Below, one piece after another: positions 8,815 through 16,696 of a stretch of DNA of 64,000 bases. Numbering within the stretch: position 1 is the stretch's first letter; each line of letters starts with the position of its first letter. Both the position numbers and the translations under genes were made by a program. The notes below the pieces were generated by a model. The model searched no databases. It saw only the letters and a list, made by a program, of their open reading frames with translations, and was not told the DNA's origin. The stretch covers positions 1,798,001-1,862,000 of the forward strand of contig NZ_JAWQJT010000003.1 of NCBI RefSeq assembly GCF_033441515.1, read 5' to 3'. This DNA is from Amycolatopsis solani. Lineage in GTDB: Bacteria; Actinomycetota; Actinomycetes; Mycobacteriales; Pseudonocardiaceae.

Positions 8815-10092
8815 TCAGTTGGGTGTCCACTGTGGACGAGCGTGCCCGGTCCGCGGCGACGGCAGCAGGTCGCTGACCGGGTACCGCAGCGGCAGCGGGG
8901 CCGCGCCCGCGCGCAGCGCCAGCTCCATTTCGAAGCGGGCCGCCGGGTTGCGGAGGCTGTCGCCGAACGTGGCCTGGAGCTGGCGCATGCGGTAGCGGAC
9001 CGTCTGGGGGTGGACGCCGAGGCGTTCCGCGATCTCCACCACGTTGCCCTGGCTGTCCAGCCACGCCCGCAGCGTCTCCAGGAGCCGCTCCTGCTGCTTG
9101 CCCGTCATGTCCGCCAGCGGCGCGAACAGGCGGTGCCGCAGCGTGCCGACCAGGCCGGTGTCGGAGTTGACCAGCAACGTCGCCAGGTGCTCTTCGGCGC
9201 GCAGCACCGGCCGCGTCGCGAGCACCCCGCGTTCGGACAGCTGGAGCGCGTTCCGGGCCCAGCGCAGGGAATCCGCGACCGACGTGAGCGGGACGCACGG
9301 GCCGATCGACAGGCGGCAGTCCGGCAGGGCCACCTGCAGGGCCGCCAGGCGCGGGGCGCTCAGTTCGCCCGGCACCACGAGTTTCGGGTCCGCGGTGTCG
9401 AGTTCGGCGAGGACGTCGGCGTCGAGCCCGGCGTGGCGGCGGGCCGGGGCGACGCCGCCCGCGGGGCAGACCGCCACCGGGGTCGCGTCGGCCGGCACCG
9501 GCCAGCCGATCAGCTGGGCCAGCTCGGCGATCGCCTTGGGCGACGCGGGCGGGGTCTCGAGGATGAGGTGGAGGAGCTTGCGGCGCCACGTTTCCAGCGC
9601 GCCCGCCGTGCGCGCCTTCGCCTCCAGGTAGCCGTCGAGCGCGACGGAGGCGAGTTCGTCCATGAACGCCAGCATCGCGTCGGCCAGCTGGGACATCACC
9701 GCCGAGGAGAGCCCGCTTCGCCGTCCCACGCGCATGATCCGGCGCCACGACACCCGCGCGCCGACCCGGTACGCCGACTGCAGCGTGTCGAGGCTGCGGC
9801 CTTCGCGCATTTCGTTCTGCCCCAGCCGGTGGTGCACCTCGTGGGACTGCTCCTTGGACACCGTCGGGTCGGCGATCTGGGCGACGAACAACGTGATCGC
9901 GTACTCGACGCCGGCGCGGATCGACTTGCCGTAGGGCCCGTCGAGCGGACGGGCGTAGGCGGGGATGGTCGCGCGGATTTCGTCGACGATTTCCGCGGCG
10001 AGGCTGCCCAGTTCGGGGCGCAGGATGTCCGCGAGCTTGCGAGGCAGTGCGGCGGGTGGCGCAGCGTGTTCGAATCCGCGCTCCACCGTCAT
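8815..10092 (-). CDS. PucR-family transcriptional regulator
   Basis: A 425-residue regulator. The C-terminal 60 residues hold the PucR helix-turn-helix (NVVEIAERLGVHPQTVRYRMRQLQATFG), preceded by a central GGDEF-like ligand region and an N-terminal helical sensor domain (about residues 15-170) that resembles RsbRD-type N-terminal domains. Such proteins usually control catabolic genes in response to a metabolite. I chose ATG 10092 because AAGGAG stands 5 nt before it; the longer open frame upstream is Arg-rich noise. Neighbours give no clear target: secreted proteins lie downstream, and a divergent membrane/GntR pair lies upstream. Confidence 0.85.
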   Translation of the reverse strand: MTVERGFEHAAPPAALPRKLADILRPELGSLAAEIVDEIRATIPAYARPLDGPYGKSIRAGVEYAITLFVAQIADPTVSKEQSHEVHHRLGQNEMREGRSLDTLQSAYRVGARVSWRRIMRVGRRSGLSSAVMSQLADAMLAFMDELASVALDGYLEAKARTAGALETWRRKLLHLILETPPASPKAIAELAQLIGWPVPADATPVAVCPAGGVAPARRHAGLDADVLAELDTADPKLVVPGELSAPRLAALQVALPDCRLSIGPCVPLTSVADSLRWARNALQLSERGVLATRPVLRAEEHLATLLVNSDTGLVGTLRHRLFAPLADMTGKQQERLLETLRAWLDSQGNVVEIAERLGVHPQTVRYRMRQLQATFGDSLRNPAARFEMELALRAGAAPLPLRYPVSDLLPSPRTGHARPQWTPN

Positions 10093-10388
10093 CGCAGCTC
10101 CTTCGCTCCACCCCTGGAATCGGGCACGCGCACGCGCGACCGGGCACCCCGCACCTGAAGCGGGGTGACAACGAACACATCGAAAAACTAACGCGGAACG
10201 TGTCACCCGAATGAGAGGAAACCGATTTCTTGTCAACTTTGTGACAAGTTCACGAGCTGTGCCTGCGAAACGCTGACAGGTACCCCGCCGACCGCGTGCT
10301 CGCCTGCATACGAACGGACGAGCGGCCCGCGCTGCGGTCACCCCGCGTTCTTGTATCGTATGGTTGATACAAGCGAGGGAGGTCCGGC
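10093..10388. promoter_or_regulatory. Divergent upstream region of pucR-like and membrane/gntR genes
   Basis: About 300 nt with no gene. It holds the GntR operator described separately (10350-10373) and an AT-richer patch near 10190-10260 that could contain the promoter of the PucR gene. Confidence 0.5.
10350..10373. promoter_or_regulatory. Perfect GntR (YtrA-type) operator
   Basis: CTTGTATC-N8-GATACAAG is a perfect inverted repeat with 8-bp arms, ending 15 nt before the start of the membrane-protein gene and so probably overlapping its promoter. YtrA-subfamily GntR regulators bind sites of this general type (TTGTATC...GATACAA, from memory), and a gene for one is second in this operon, so autoregulation is likely. 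Confidence 0.8.
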
Positions 10389-11084
10389 ATGCCGTGGGAC
10401 AACGTACTGGCCGTCGCGCTCTTCAGCGGGCTGATCGGGCTGGCGATCCTGATCGTGCTCTGGCCGGGTGAGAAGCACGGCAAGCGCTTGCTCGAACGCT
10501 GGGGCGTGCCCGATCCGGACGCGGCCGAGATCGCGGTGGCCGTGCGCTACCTCAAGCGGCGCCGGCTCTGGTACCCGTGGCTGTTCCTGGCGCTCCCGCC
10601 GCTGTTCGGTGACACGACGACGGGCTCGCTCGTGGCCACCCTGCTGCTCGGCGGCCTGATCGCCGAGCTGCTGTCCCAGCGGCCCGCCCGCGGCCCGCGG
10701 CGCGAGGCCGACCTGACGCCGCGCCCGCTGACGGCCATCGCGCCCGCCTGGGTGCTCGCGCTCGGCGCCGTGGCGGCCGCCGGGTCGATCGCCCACCTCG
10801 TCGTGACGGCGCAGGGGAAGTTCCTCGCGCTCGCGGCCGGCACGGTGGTGGTCTGCGCGGCGATCACGGCGCTGGCGGTCCGCCGCCCGGCGGCCGGCGC
10901 GGCGCGGGCGGACCTGGCGCTGCGGTGCCGCAGCGCGCGGGTGGCGATCGGACTGGGCATCGGCGCGGTGACGGCGCTCGGCTGGCCCGGCGGCAACCTG
11001 GTGTCGTTCCTCGTCGTCGTGGCGGGCGTGGCCGCGTTCCTGGCCGTGACGGCCCCGCTGAAACGGCTGCCGGCGGCGGCGTGA
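10389..11084 (+). CDS. Multi-pass membrane protein, operon partner of GntR regulator
   Basis: A 231-residue membrane protein with about six hydrophobic helices: one near residues 5-25, one near 60-90, and four between about 115 and 225. It has no recognisable catalytic or transporter motif; the KRRRLWYPWLFLALPPLFGD stretch is typical of proteins encoded next to YtrA-type GntR regulators. A GGAGG Shine-Dalgarno sequence precedes the ATG. Its stop overlaps the GTG of the GntR gene (GTGA), so both are coupled and governed by the operator just upstream. It may respond to cell-wall or membrane stress, as other YtrA-type operons do; this is inference. Confidence 0.72.
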   Translation: MPWDNVLAVALFSGLIGLAILIVLWPGEKHGKRLLERWGVPDPDAAEIAVAVRYLKRRRLWYPWLFLALPPLFGDTTTGSLVATLLLGGLIAELLSQRPARGPRREADLTPRPLTAIAPAWVLALGAVAAAGSIAHLVVTAQGKFLALAAGTVVVCAAITALAVRRPAAGAARADLALRCRSARVAIGLGIGAVTALGWPGGNLVSFLVVVAGVAAFLAVTAPLKRLPAAA

Positions 11085-11446
11085 AGATCGTCGTCGACAC
11101 CACGAACGGACTGGCACCCTGGCGGCAGGTGCACGACCAGGTGGTCCGCGCGGTGACGACGGGGGCGCTGGCGGAGGGGACGCGGCTGCCGCCGATCCGC
11201 CAGCTGGCGCGCGATCTCGGGCTGGCGTCGGGCACGGTGGCGCGGGCGTACCGCGAGCTGGAGGCGGCGGGCTGGGTGACCACGGCCCGCGCCCGCGGCA
11301 CGGTGGTCACCCTCCCACCCGGCCGCCCGGCCCCGGCCGAGCTCCTCCTCGCCGCGGCCACCGCCTACCTGACCCAGGCCCGCGATCTCGGCGCGGATCT
11401 CGAAACGGCCCTGAACGCCGTCCGCGCGGCCCACGAACGCTCGTGA
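11081..11446 (+). CDS. GntR-family regulator, YtrA subfamily
   Basis: A 121-residue regulator made almost only of a winged helix (residues about 8-75, with LPPIRQLARDLGLASGTVARAYRELEAAGWVTT) plus a short helical tail. The absence of a large ligand domain marks the YtrA subfamily. The GTG start overlaps the stop of the membrane-protein gene. It should bind the perfect palindrome at 10350-10373 and repress its own operon. The last codons (ERS then TGA) lie inside a palindrome shared with the convergent gene. Confidence 0.88.
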   Translation: MKIVVDTTNGLAPWRQVHDQVVRAVTTGALAEGTRLPPIRQLARDLGLASGTVARAYRELEAAGWVTTARARGTVVTLPPGRPAPAELLLAAATAYLTQARDLGADLETALNAVRAAHERS

Positions 11447-11485
11447 GTGATAAGTCGGGTTAGAACCCTACTTTTCACTCACGAG
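11440..11485. terminator. Bidirectional palindromic terminator containing both stop codons
   Basis: Arms 11440-11461 and 11464-11485 form a 22-bp stem with two mismatches and an AG loop; the core is CGTGAGTG ... GGGTT-AG-AACCC ... CACTCACG. The TGA of the GntR gene (11444-11446) lies in the left arm, and the TAG of the convergent gene (11468-11470) in the right arm. Two sister elements occur at 25503 and 35232. Confidence 0.8.
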
Positions 11486-12259
11486 GAGCCGGCCCAGTGC
11501 AGCCAGGACGGGCTCCAGCACCTCGACTTCGCGAGCCGTGCCCACGCACTCCGTGACCCCGGCGCCCACGACGTCGTAACCGGCGAGGGCGTCGAGTTCG
11601 GCCACGAGCCGGGCGATCGTCCAGCCGTTCGGCTCCGGGTAGTTGAGGCCCGGGAACTCCGCGGGATCCAGCACGTCCAGATCCACGTGGACGTACAGCT
11701 TCTCCACGGATAGCGCGTCCAGAGAAGTGACGGCGAGACCGCGGGAGACCGCGGCGCGCTCCTCCGGGTCGAACACCCGCGTGCCCAGCAGAGCCACACT
11801 GCCCGGCTCCAGAGCCGGGTCGGCCGCGAACTCCGCGTCGCCCTCGCCGAACAGCGACCGCAGCACCATCCCGTGGAACGCACCCGACGGCGACGTCGAA
11901 GCCGTGTTCAGGTCCGGGTGGGCGTCGAACCACGCGACGCCGAGGCCCGGCCCGTGCCGGAACCGCGCGACGCCGATCGGGACCAGCTCGACCCCGCAGT
12001 CGCCGCCGATCGTCAGCACCGGGCCGCCAGGGGCTTCCAGGGCCGCCAGCTGGGCCGCGCGGTTCGGGCCCGTCAGCTCCGCGCGCGAAGCGATCCCACG
12101 GTCCACTTCGGACACCGACCGCGACTGCCGGACGTGGTGGACGGGCCGGCCGAGCACGTGCCCGGCCAGCTCCGCCAGTGCCAGGCAGCCGTCGGGCAGC
12201 TCCGCCGAACGCGGTCCCACCGCGCCTTGGCGCTGCGGGACCGCGTTGATCAGCGTCAT
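11468..12259 (-). CDS. Arginase-superfamily protein
   Basis: A 263-residue protein of the arginase/agmatinase/formiminoglutamase superfamily, which uses two Mn ions to hydrolyse guanidino or amidino groups. Metal motifs are visible: WFDAHPDLN and HVDLDVLDP. The first motif reads GGDCGVE where classical enzymes have GGDHS, so the usual His ligand is Cys; this variant may occur in other actinobacterial members, but it makes the substrate uncertain. The ATG overlaps the stop of pyc (ATGA), so it is coupled to pyruvate carboxylase. Its last codons lie in the palindrome at 11440-11485. Confidence 0.8.
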   Translation of the reverse strand: MTLINAVPQRQGAVGPRSAELPDGCLALAELAGHVLGRPVHHVRQSRSVSEVDRGIASRAELTGPNRAAQLAALEAPGGPVLTIGGDCGVELVPIGVARFRHGPGLGVAWFDAHPDLNTASTSPSGAFHGMVLRSLFGEGDAEFAADPALEPGSVALLGTRVFDPEERAAVSRGLAVTSLDALSVEKLYVHVDLDVLDPAEFPGLNYPEPNGWTIARLVAELDALAGYDVVGAGVTECVGTAREVEVLEPVLAALGRLLVSEK

Positions 12260-15200
12260 TCCAGGACGAGCAGGAGATCGCCGCCCTCGACCTGCTGGAC
12301 GGAGTTGATCGCGAGGCGGCCCACCTTGCCGCCCGCGGACGCGGTGATCGACGCCTCCATCTTCATGGCCTCGATCGTCGCGACCGTCGCACCGGCCTCG
12401 ACCGTGTCGCCCTCCGAAACCTGCAGCGTGACCACACCGGCGAACGGCGCCGCGACCTGCTTCGGGTTGCCCTTCTCCGCCTTCTCGGTCGCCGGGATGT
12501 CCGAAGCGATCGAGCGGTCGCGGATCTGGATCGGGCGCAGCTGGCCGTTCAGCGTCGACATCACCGTGCGCACGCCGCGCTCGTCGGCCTCGCCGATCGC
12601 CTCCAGCTCGATGAGCAGCCGGACACCCTGCTCGAGGTCGACCGGGTACTCCTCGCCCGGGCGCAGGCCGTAGAAGAAGTCCTTGCTGGGCAGGACCGAC
12701 GTGTCGCCGTAGGCCTCGCGGTGCGCCTCGAACTCCTTCGTCGGGCCGGGGAACAGCAGCCGGTTGAGCGTCCGGCGCGGCTGCTCGGAAAGCGCCGTAC
12801 GGTCCTCTTCGGACAGTTCGGCGACCGGCTTCGCCGCCGCGCGGCCTTCGAGGGCCTTGGTGCGGAACGGCTCCGGCCAGCCACCGGGCGGGTCGCCCAG
12901 CTCGCCGCGCAGGAAGCCGATCACCGAGTCGGGGATGTCGAACTTGTTCGGCTCCGCCTCGAAGTCGGACGGCGAGACGCCCGCGCCGACCAGGTGCAGC
13001 GCGAGGTCGCCGACGACCTTGGACGACGGCGTCACCTTCACCAGGTGGCCGAGGATCTTGTCGGCGGCCGCGTACATCGCCTCGATGTCCTCGAACCGGT
13101 CGCCCAGGCCCAGCGCGATGGCCTGCGTGCGCAGGTTCGACAGCTGCCCGCCGGGGATCTCGTGGTCGTAGACGCGCCCGGTGGGCGAGGCGAGCCCGGC
13201 CTCGAAGGGCGCGTAGATCTTGCGCACGCTCTCCCAGTACGGCTCCAGCTCGCCGATCGCCCGCAGGTCCAGCCCGGTCGTGCGCGCGGAGTGGTCGGTG
13301 GCCGCCACGATCGACGACAGCGACGGCTGCGACGTCGTGCCCGCCATCGACGACACCGCGCCGTCGACGGCGTCCGCGCCCGCGTTGATCGCCGCGAGGT
13401 AGGTGGCCAGCTGGCCGCCCGCGGTGTCGTGGGTGTGGATGTGCACCGGCAGGTCGAACTCCTTGCGCAGCGCGGTGACCAGCTTGGTCGCCGCGGGCGC
13501 GCGCAGCAGCCCGGCCATGTCCTTGATCGCCAGGACGTGGGCCCCGGCGCCGACGATCTGCTCGGCCAGCTTGAGGTAGTAGTCGAGCGTGTAGAGCTTC
13601 TCGCCCGGGTCGGACAGGTCCGAGGTGTAGCAGAGCGCCACCTCGGCGACCGCGGACCCGGTCTCGCGCACGGCTTCGATCGCCGGGCGCATCTGCTCGA
13701 CGTCGTTGAGGGCGTCGAAGATCCGGAAGATGTCGATGCCGGTCTTGGTCGCTTCTTCGACGAAGGCGGTGGTCACCTCGGTCGGGTACGGCGTGTACCC
13801 GACGGTGTTGCGCCCGCGCAGCAGCATCTGGAGGCAGATGTTCGGCACGGCTTCGCGCAGCGCGGCCAGCCGCTCCCACGGGTCCTCGGCGAGGAACCGC
13901 AGCGCGACGTCGTAGGTCGCGCCGCCCCAGCACTCCAGGGACAGCAGCTCGGGGAGCGTGTTCGCGACGACCGGCGCCACCGCGAGGAGGTCCTTCGTGC
14001 GGACGCGGGTGGCCAGCAGCGACTGGTGCGCGTCGCGGAACGTCGTGTCGGTGACGCCGATGTGCGGCGACTTCCGCAGCCACTGGGCGAACCCGGCCGG
14101 GCCCAGCTCGGCGAGCTTCTGCTTCGACCCCGGCGCCGGCTGGGCGTCCTTGGGCAGCTTCGGCAGCTTGACCGTGGCGTCCGGCGTCTTCGGGCGCTCG
14201 CCGTGCGGCTTGTTGACCGTCTGGTCGGCGAGGTAGGTCAGCAGCCGCGTGCCGCGGTCGGCGGACTGCCGGGCGGTGAGCAGCTGCGGGCGCTCCTCGA
14301 TGAACGACGTCGTGACGCGCCCGGCGCGGAAGTCCGGGTCGTCGAGAACGGCCTGCAGGAACGGGATGTTCGTCGAGACACCGCGGATCCGGAACTCGGC
14401 GACGGCGCGGCGCGCGCGGCCGACGGCGGTCTTGAAATCGCGGCCGCGGCAGGTGAGCTTCACCAGCAGCGAGTCGAAGTGGGCGCTGATCTCCGTACCG
14501 GAGAAGGCGGTGCCACCGTCGAGCCGGATGCCGGAGCCGCCCGGCGAGCGGTAGGCGGAGATCATCCCGGTGTCCGGCCGGAAGCCGTTGGCCGGGTCTT
14601 CGGTGGTGATGCGGCACTGGAGTGCGGCGCCGCGAAGGTAGATCTTGTCCTGGGAGAGACCGAGGTCGTCGAGGGTCTCACCGGACGCGATCCGCAGCTG
14701 CGACTGCACGAGGTCGACGTCGGTGACCTCTTCGGTCACCGTGTGCTCGACCTGGATGCGCGGGTTCATCTCGATGAAGACGTGGTTGCCCTGCTTGTCG
14801 AGCAGGAACTCGACGGTGCCGGCGTTGCGGTAGCCGATCTGCTTCGCGAACTTGACCGCGTCGGCGCAGATGCGGTCGCGCAGCTCGGGGTCGAGGTTCG
14901 GCGCCGGGGCCAGCTCGACGACCTTCTGGTGGCGCCGCTGCACCGAGCAGTCGCGCTCGTAGAGGTGGATGATGTTGCCCGCGCCGTCGGCGAGGATCTG
15001 CACCTCGATGTGCCGCGGCTCGACGACGGCCTTCTCCAGGAAGACGGTCGGGTCGCCGAAGGCGGACTCGGCCTCGCGCGCGGCGGCCTCGATGGACTCG
15101 CGCAGCACGGCGGGGTCCTCGACGCGGCGCATGCCGCGCCCGCCACCGCCGGCGACGGCCTTCACGAAGACCGGGAAGCCCAGCTCTTCGGCGGCCGCGA

Positions 15201-15633
15201 CCAGCGCGTCGACGTCGCTGGACGGCTCGGACGACCCGAGCACGGGCACGCCGGCCTCGCGCGCGGCCTTGACCGCGCGGGCCTTGTTGCCGGTGAGCTC
15301 CAGGATTTCGGCGCTCGGCCCGACGAAGGTGATGCCCGCTTCTTCGCACGCGCGCGCAAGATCGGGGTTCTCCGAGAGGAAGCCGTAACCGGGGTAGACG
15401 GCGTCGGCCCCGGCCTTCTTGGCCGCGGCGACGATCTCGTCGACCGAGAGGTAGGCGCGCACGGGGTGCCCGGGTTCGCCGATCTCGTACGCCTCGTCGG
15501 CCTTCAGCCGGTGCAGCGAGTTGCGGTCTTCGTGCGGAAACACGGCGACCGTCCCCGCGCCCAGTTCGTAGCCGGCGCGGAACGCTCGGATCGCGATCTC
15601 CCCGCGGTTGGCCACCAGCACCTTGCGGAACAT
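12256..15633 (-). CDS. pyc: Pyruvate carboxylase
   Basis: A 1125-residue single-chain enzyme that makes oxaloacetate from pyruvate, bicarbonate and ATP. Domains in order: biotin carboxylase with ATP-grasp fold (about 1-455, with KAVAGGGGRGMR and EMNPRIQVEHTVTEEV), carboxyltransferase of HMG-lyase type (about 520-800, with DTTFRDAHQSL and metal-site residues HIHTHDTAGG), allosteric/PC tetramerisation region, and C-terminal biotinyl domain with the biotin lysine in EAMKME. The length is normal for the family. ATG 15633 has GAAGGA before it. Its place beside the recG-DAK2 block resembles pca of mycobacteria. The downstream arginase-like gene is translationally coupled. Confidence 0.97.
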   Translation of the reverse strand: MFRKVLVANRGEIAIRAFRAGYELGAGTVAVFPHEDRNSLHRLKADEAYEIGEPGHPVRAYLSVDEIVAAAKKAGADAVYPGYGFLSENPDLARACEEAGITFVGPSAEILELTGNKARAVKAAREAGVPVLGSSEPSSDVDALVAAAEELGFPVFVKAVAGGGGRGMRRVEDPAVLRESIEAAAREAESAFGDPTVFLEKAVVEPRHIEVQILADGAGNIIHLYERDCSVQRRHQKVVELAPAPNLDPELRDRICADAVKFAKQIGYRNAGTVEFLLDKQGNHVFIEMNPRIQVEHTVTEEVTDVDLVQSQLRIASGETLDDLGLSQDKIYLRGAALQCRITTEDPANGFRPDTGMISAYRSPGGSGIRLDGGTAFSGTEISAHFDSLLVKLTCRGRDFKTAVGRARRAVAEFRIRGVSTNIPFLQAVLDDPDFRAGRVTTSFIEERPQLLTARQSADRGTRLLTYLADQTVNKPHGERPKTPDATVKLPKLPKDAQPAPGSKQKLAELGPAGFAQWLRKSPHIGVTDTTFRDAHQSLLATRVRTKDLLAVAPVVANTLPELLSLECWGGATYDVALRFLAEDPWERLAALREAVPNICLQMLLRGRNTVGYTPYPTEVTTAFVEEATKTGIDIFRIFDALNDVEQMRPAIEAVRETGSAVAEVALCYTSDLSDPGEKLYTLDYYLKLAEQIVGAGAHVLAIKDMAGLLRAPAATKLVTALRKEFDLPVHIHTHDTAGGQLATYLAAINAGADAVDGAVSSMAGTTSQPSLSSIVAATDHSARTTGLDLRAIGELEPYWESVRKIYAPFEAGLASPTGRVYDHEIPGGQLSNLRTQAIALGLGDRFEDIEAMYAAADKILGHLVKVTPSSKVVGDLALHLVGAGVSPSDFEAEPNKFDIPDSVIGFLRGELGDPPGGWPEPFRTKALEGRAAAKPVAELSEEDRTALSEQPRRTLNRLLFPGPTKEFEAHREAYGDTSVLPSKDFFYGLRPGEEYPVDLEQGVRLLIELEAIGEADERGVRTVMSTLNGQLRPIQIRDRSIASDIPATEKAEKGNPKQVAAPFAGVVTLQVSEGDTVEAGATVATIEAMKMEASITASAGGKVGRLAINSVQQVEGGDLLLVLE

Positions 15634-15765
15634 GCCCGGTCCTTCCCATTTGGATCGGTAAGTCAACGCACGTTACCCGGTTTTTCCCGCTCTGCGGGAG
15701 CTCCATACCAGGTGATGGACATCATGCGCGTGGAAGATTCGCCGGATCGCCGGCTGGGCAGCTTC

Positions 15766-16659
15766 TCAGGTTCCCGGCGGCGCGTAAAGCAGCCGGTTGG
15801 CCGTGCCGTCCGGGACGCCCTTGAGCACGTCCGGCGTCGCGGCCTGAACAAGCGCTTGGTCCACCTGGTCCGGTGCCATTTCCGGGTGCTGGGCGCGGTA
15901 CAGCGCGGCCACGCCGGCCGCGAACGCCGCCGCCATCGACGTGCCCGAATCCGGGCCGGCGCCGGTGCCGCCCGCGATCGGGCCGGGGATGTCGACGCCC
16001 GGGGCGTACAGGTCGACGTCCTGGCCGAAGTTGGACGCCTTGTCGGGGTGGTCCTGCGTGTCGGTGGCCCCGACGGTCAGCGCCTCGGTGACCCGGCCCG
16101 GGGAGAAGCCGCTCGCGTCGGCGGTCTCGCTGCCCGCCGGGACGGCGACCGGCACGACCGCGGCGAGCCGTTTCACGGCGGCGTCGAGCTGGTCGTTCGG
16201 CACCCCGCCGATGCCGAGGACGGCGACCGCGGGCTGCTGGGCGTTCTGCGCGACCCAGTCGATGCCGGCGATGATCTGCTCGGTGGCGCCGCCGCCGTCC
16301 TTGTCGAGCACCCGCACGGGCACGATCTGGGCGCCCTTCGCGACGCCGTGGTCCTTGCCCGCGGCGATCCCGGCGAGGCGGGTGCCGTGGCCGTTGGTGT
16401 CCGAGGTGTCGGAGCCGCCGTTGAGGAAGTCCCGCCCGGGCGCGACGCGGCCCTGGAAGTCGGGGTGGCTCGCGTCGACGCCGCTGTCGATCACGTAGAT
16501 CGTGACGCCCGAGGCGTCGGTCGCGTAGTGGTAGGCGTGATCGAGGCCGGTGCGCTGGTCGATCCGGTCCAGCCCCCAGCTGGGCGGATCGGGTTGCACC
16601 CCGCCGGCCGCCGCCGGCCCGGCGAGCACGGTGGCCATGGCCGCGAGAAGCATCTTCAT
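15766..16659 (-). CDS. Subtilisin-like (S8) secreted protease, atypical oxyanion residue
   Basis: A 297-residue exported S8-family protein. After a short signal peptide (LLAAMATVLAGPAAA) the catalytic domain starts almost at once, with Asp58 (YVIDSGVD), His91 (NGHGTRLAG) and Ser241 (GTSMAAAFAAG). Two oddities: no I9 propeptide, which subtilases usually need for folding, and Ser177 in PAGSE where subtilases have the oxyanion Asn (AAGN). Activity may therefore be weak or specialised. A TTG at 16695, one nt after the caspase stop, is an alternative start; ATG 16659 gives a cleaner signal peptide. It is the second gene of a caspase-protease pair. Confidence 0.82.
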   Translation of the reverse strand: MKMLLAAMATVLAGPAAAGGVQPDPPSWGLDRIDQRTGLDHAYHYATDASGVTIYVIDSGVDASHPDFQGRVAPGRDFLNGGSDTSDTNGHGTRLAGIAAGKDHGVAKGAQIVPVRVLDKDGGGATEQIIAGIDWVAQNAQQPAVAVLGIGGVPNDQLDAAVKRLAAVVPVAVPAGSETADASGFSPGRVTEALTVGATDTQDHPDKASNFGQDVDLYAPGVDIPGPIAGGTGAGPDSGTSMAAAFAAGVAALYRAQHPEMAPDQVDQALVQAATPDVLKGVPDGTANRLLYAPPGT

Positions 16660-16696
16660 GATCGTCGTGGTACCCCGGCGGTCCGGGAGCGACAAC

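Noticed and set aside
8823..8835. Palindrome GTCCACTGTGGAC as an operator.
   Set aside because: It lies inside the 3' end of the PucR coding region, and similar sequences occur within other genes (near 51461 and 58998).
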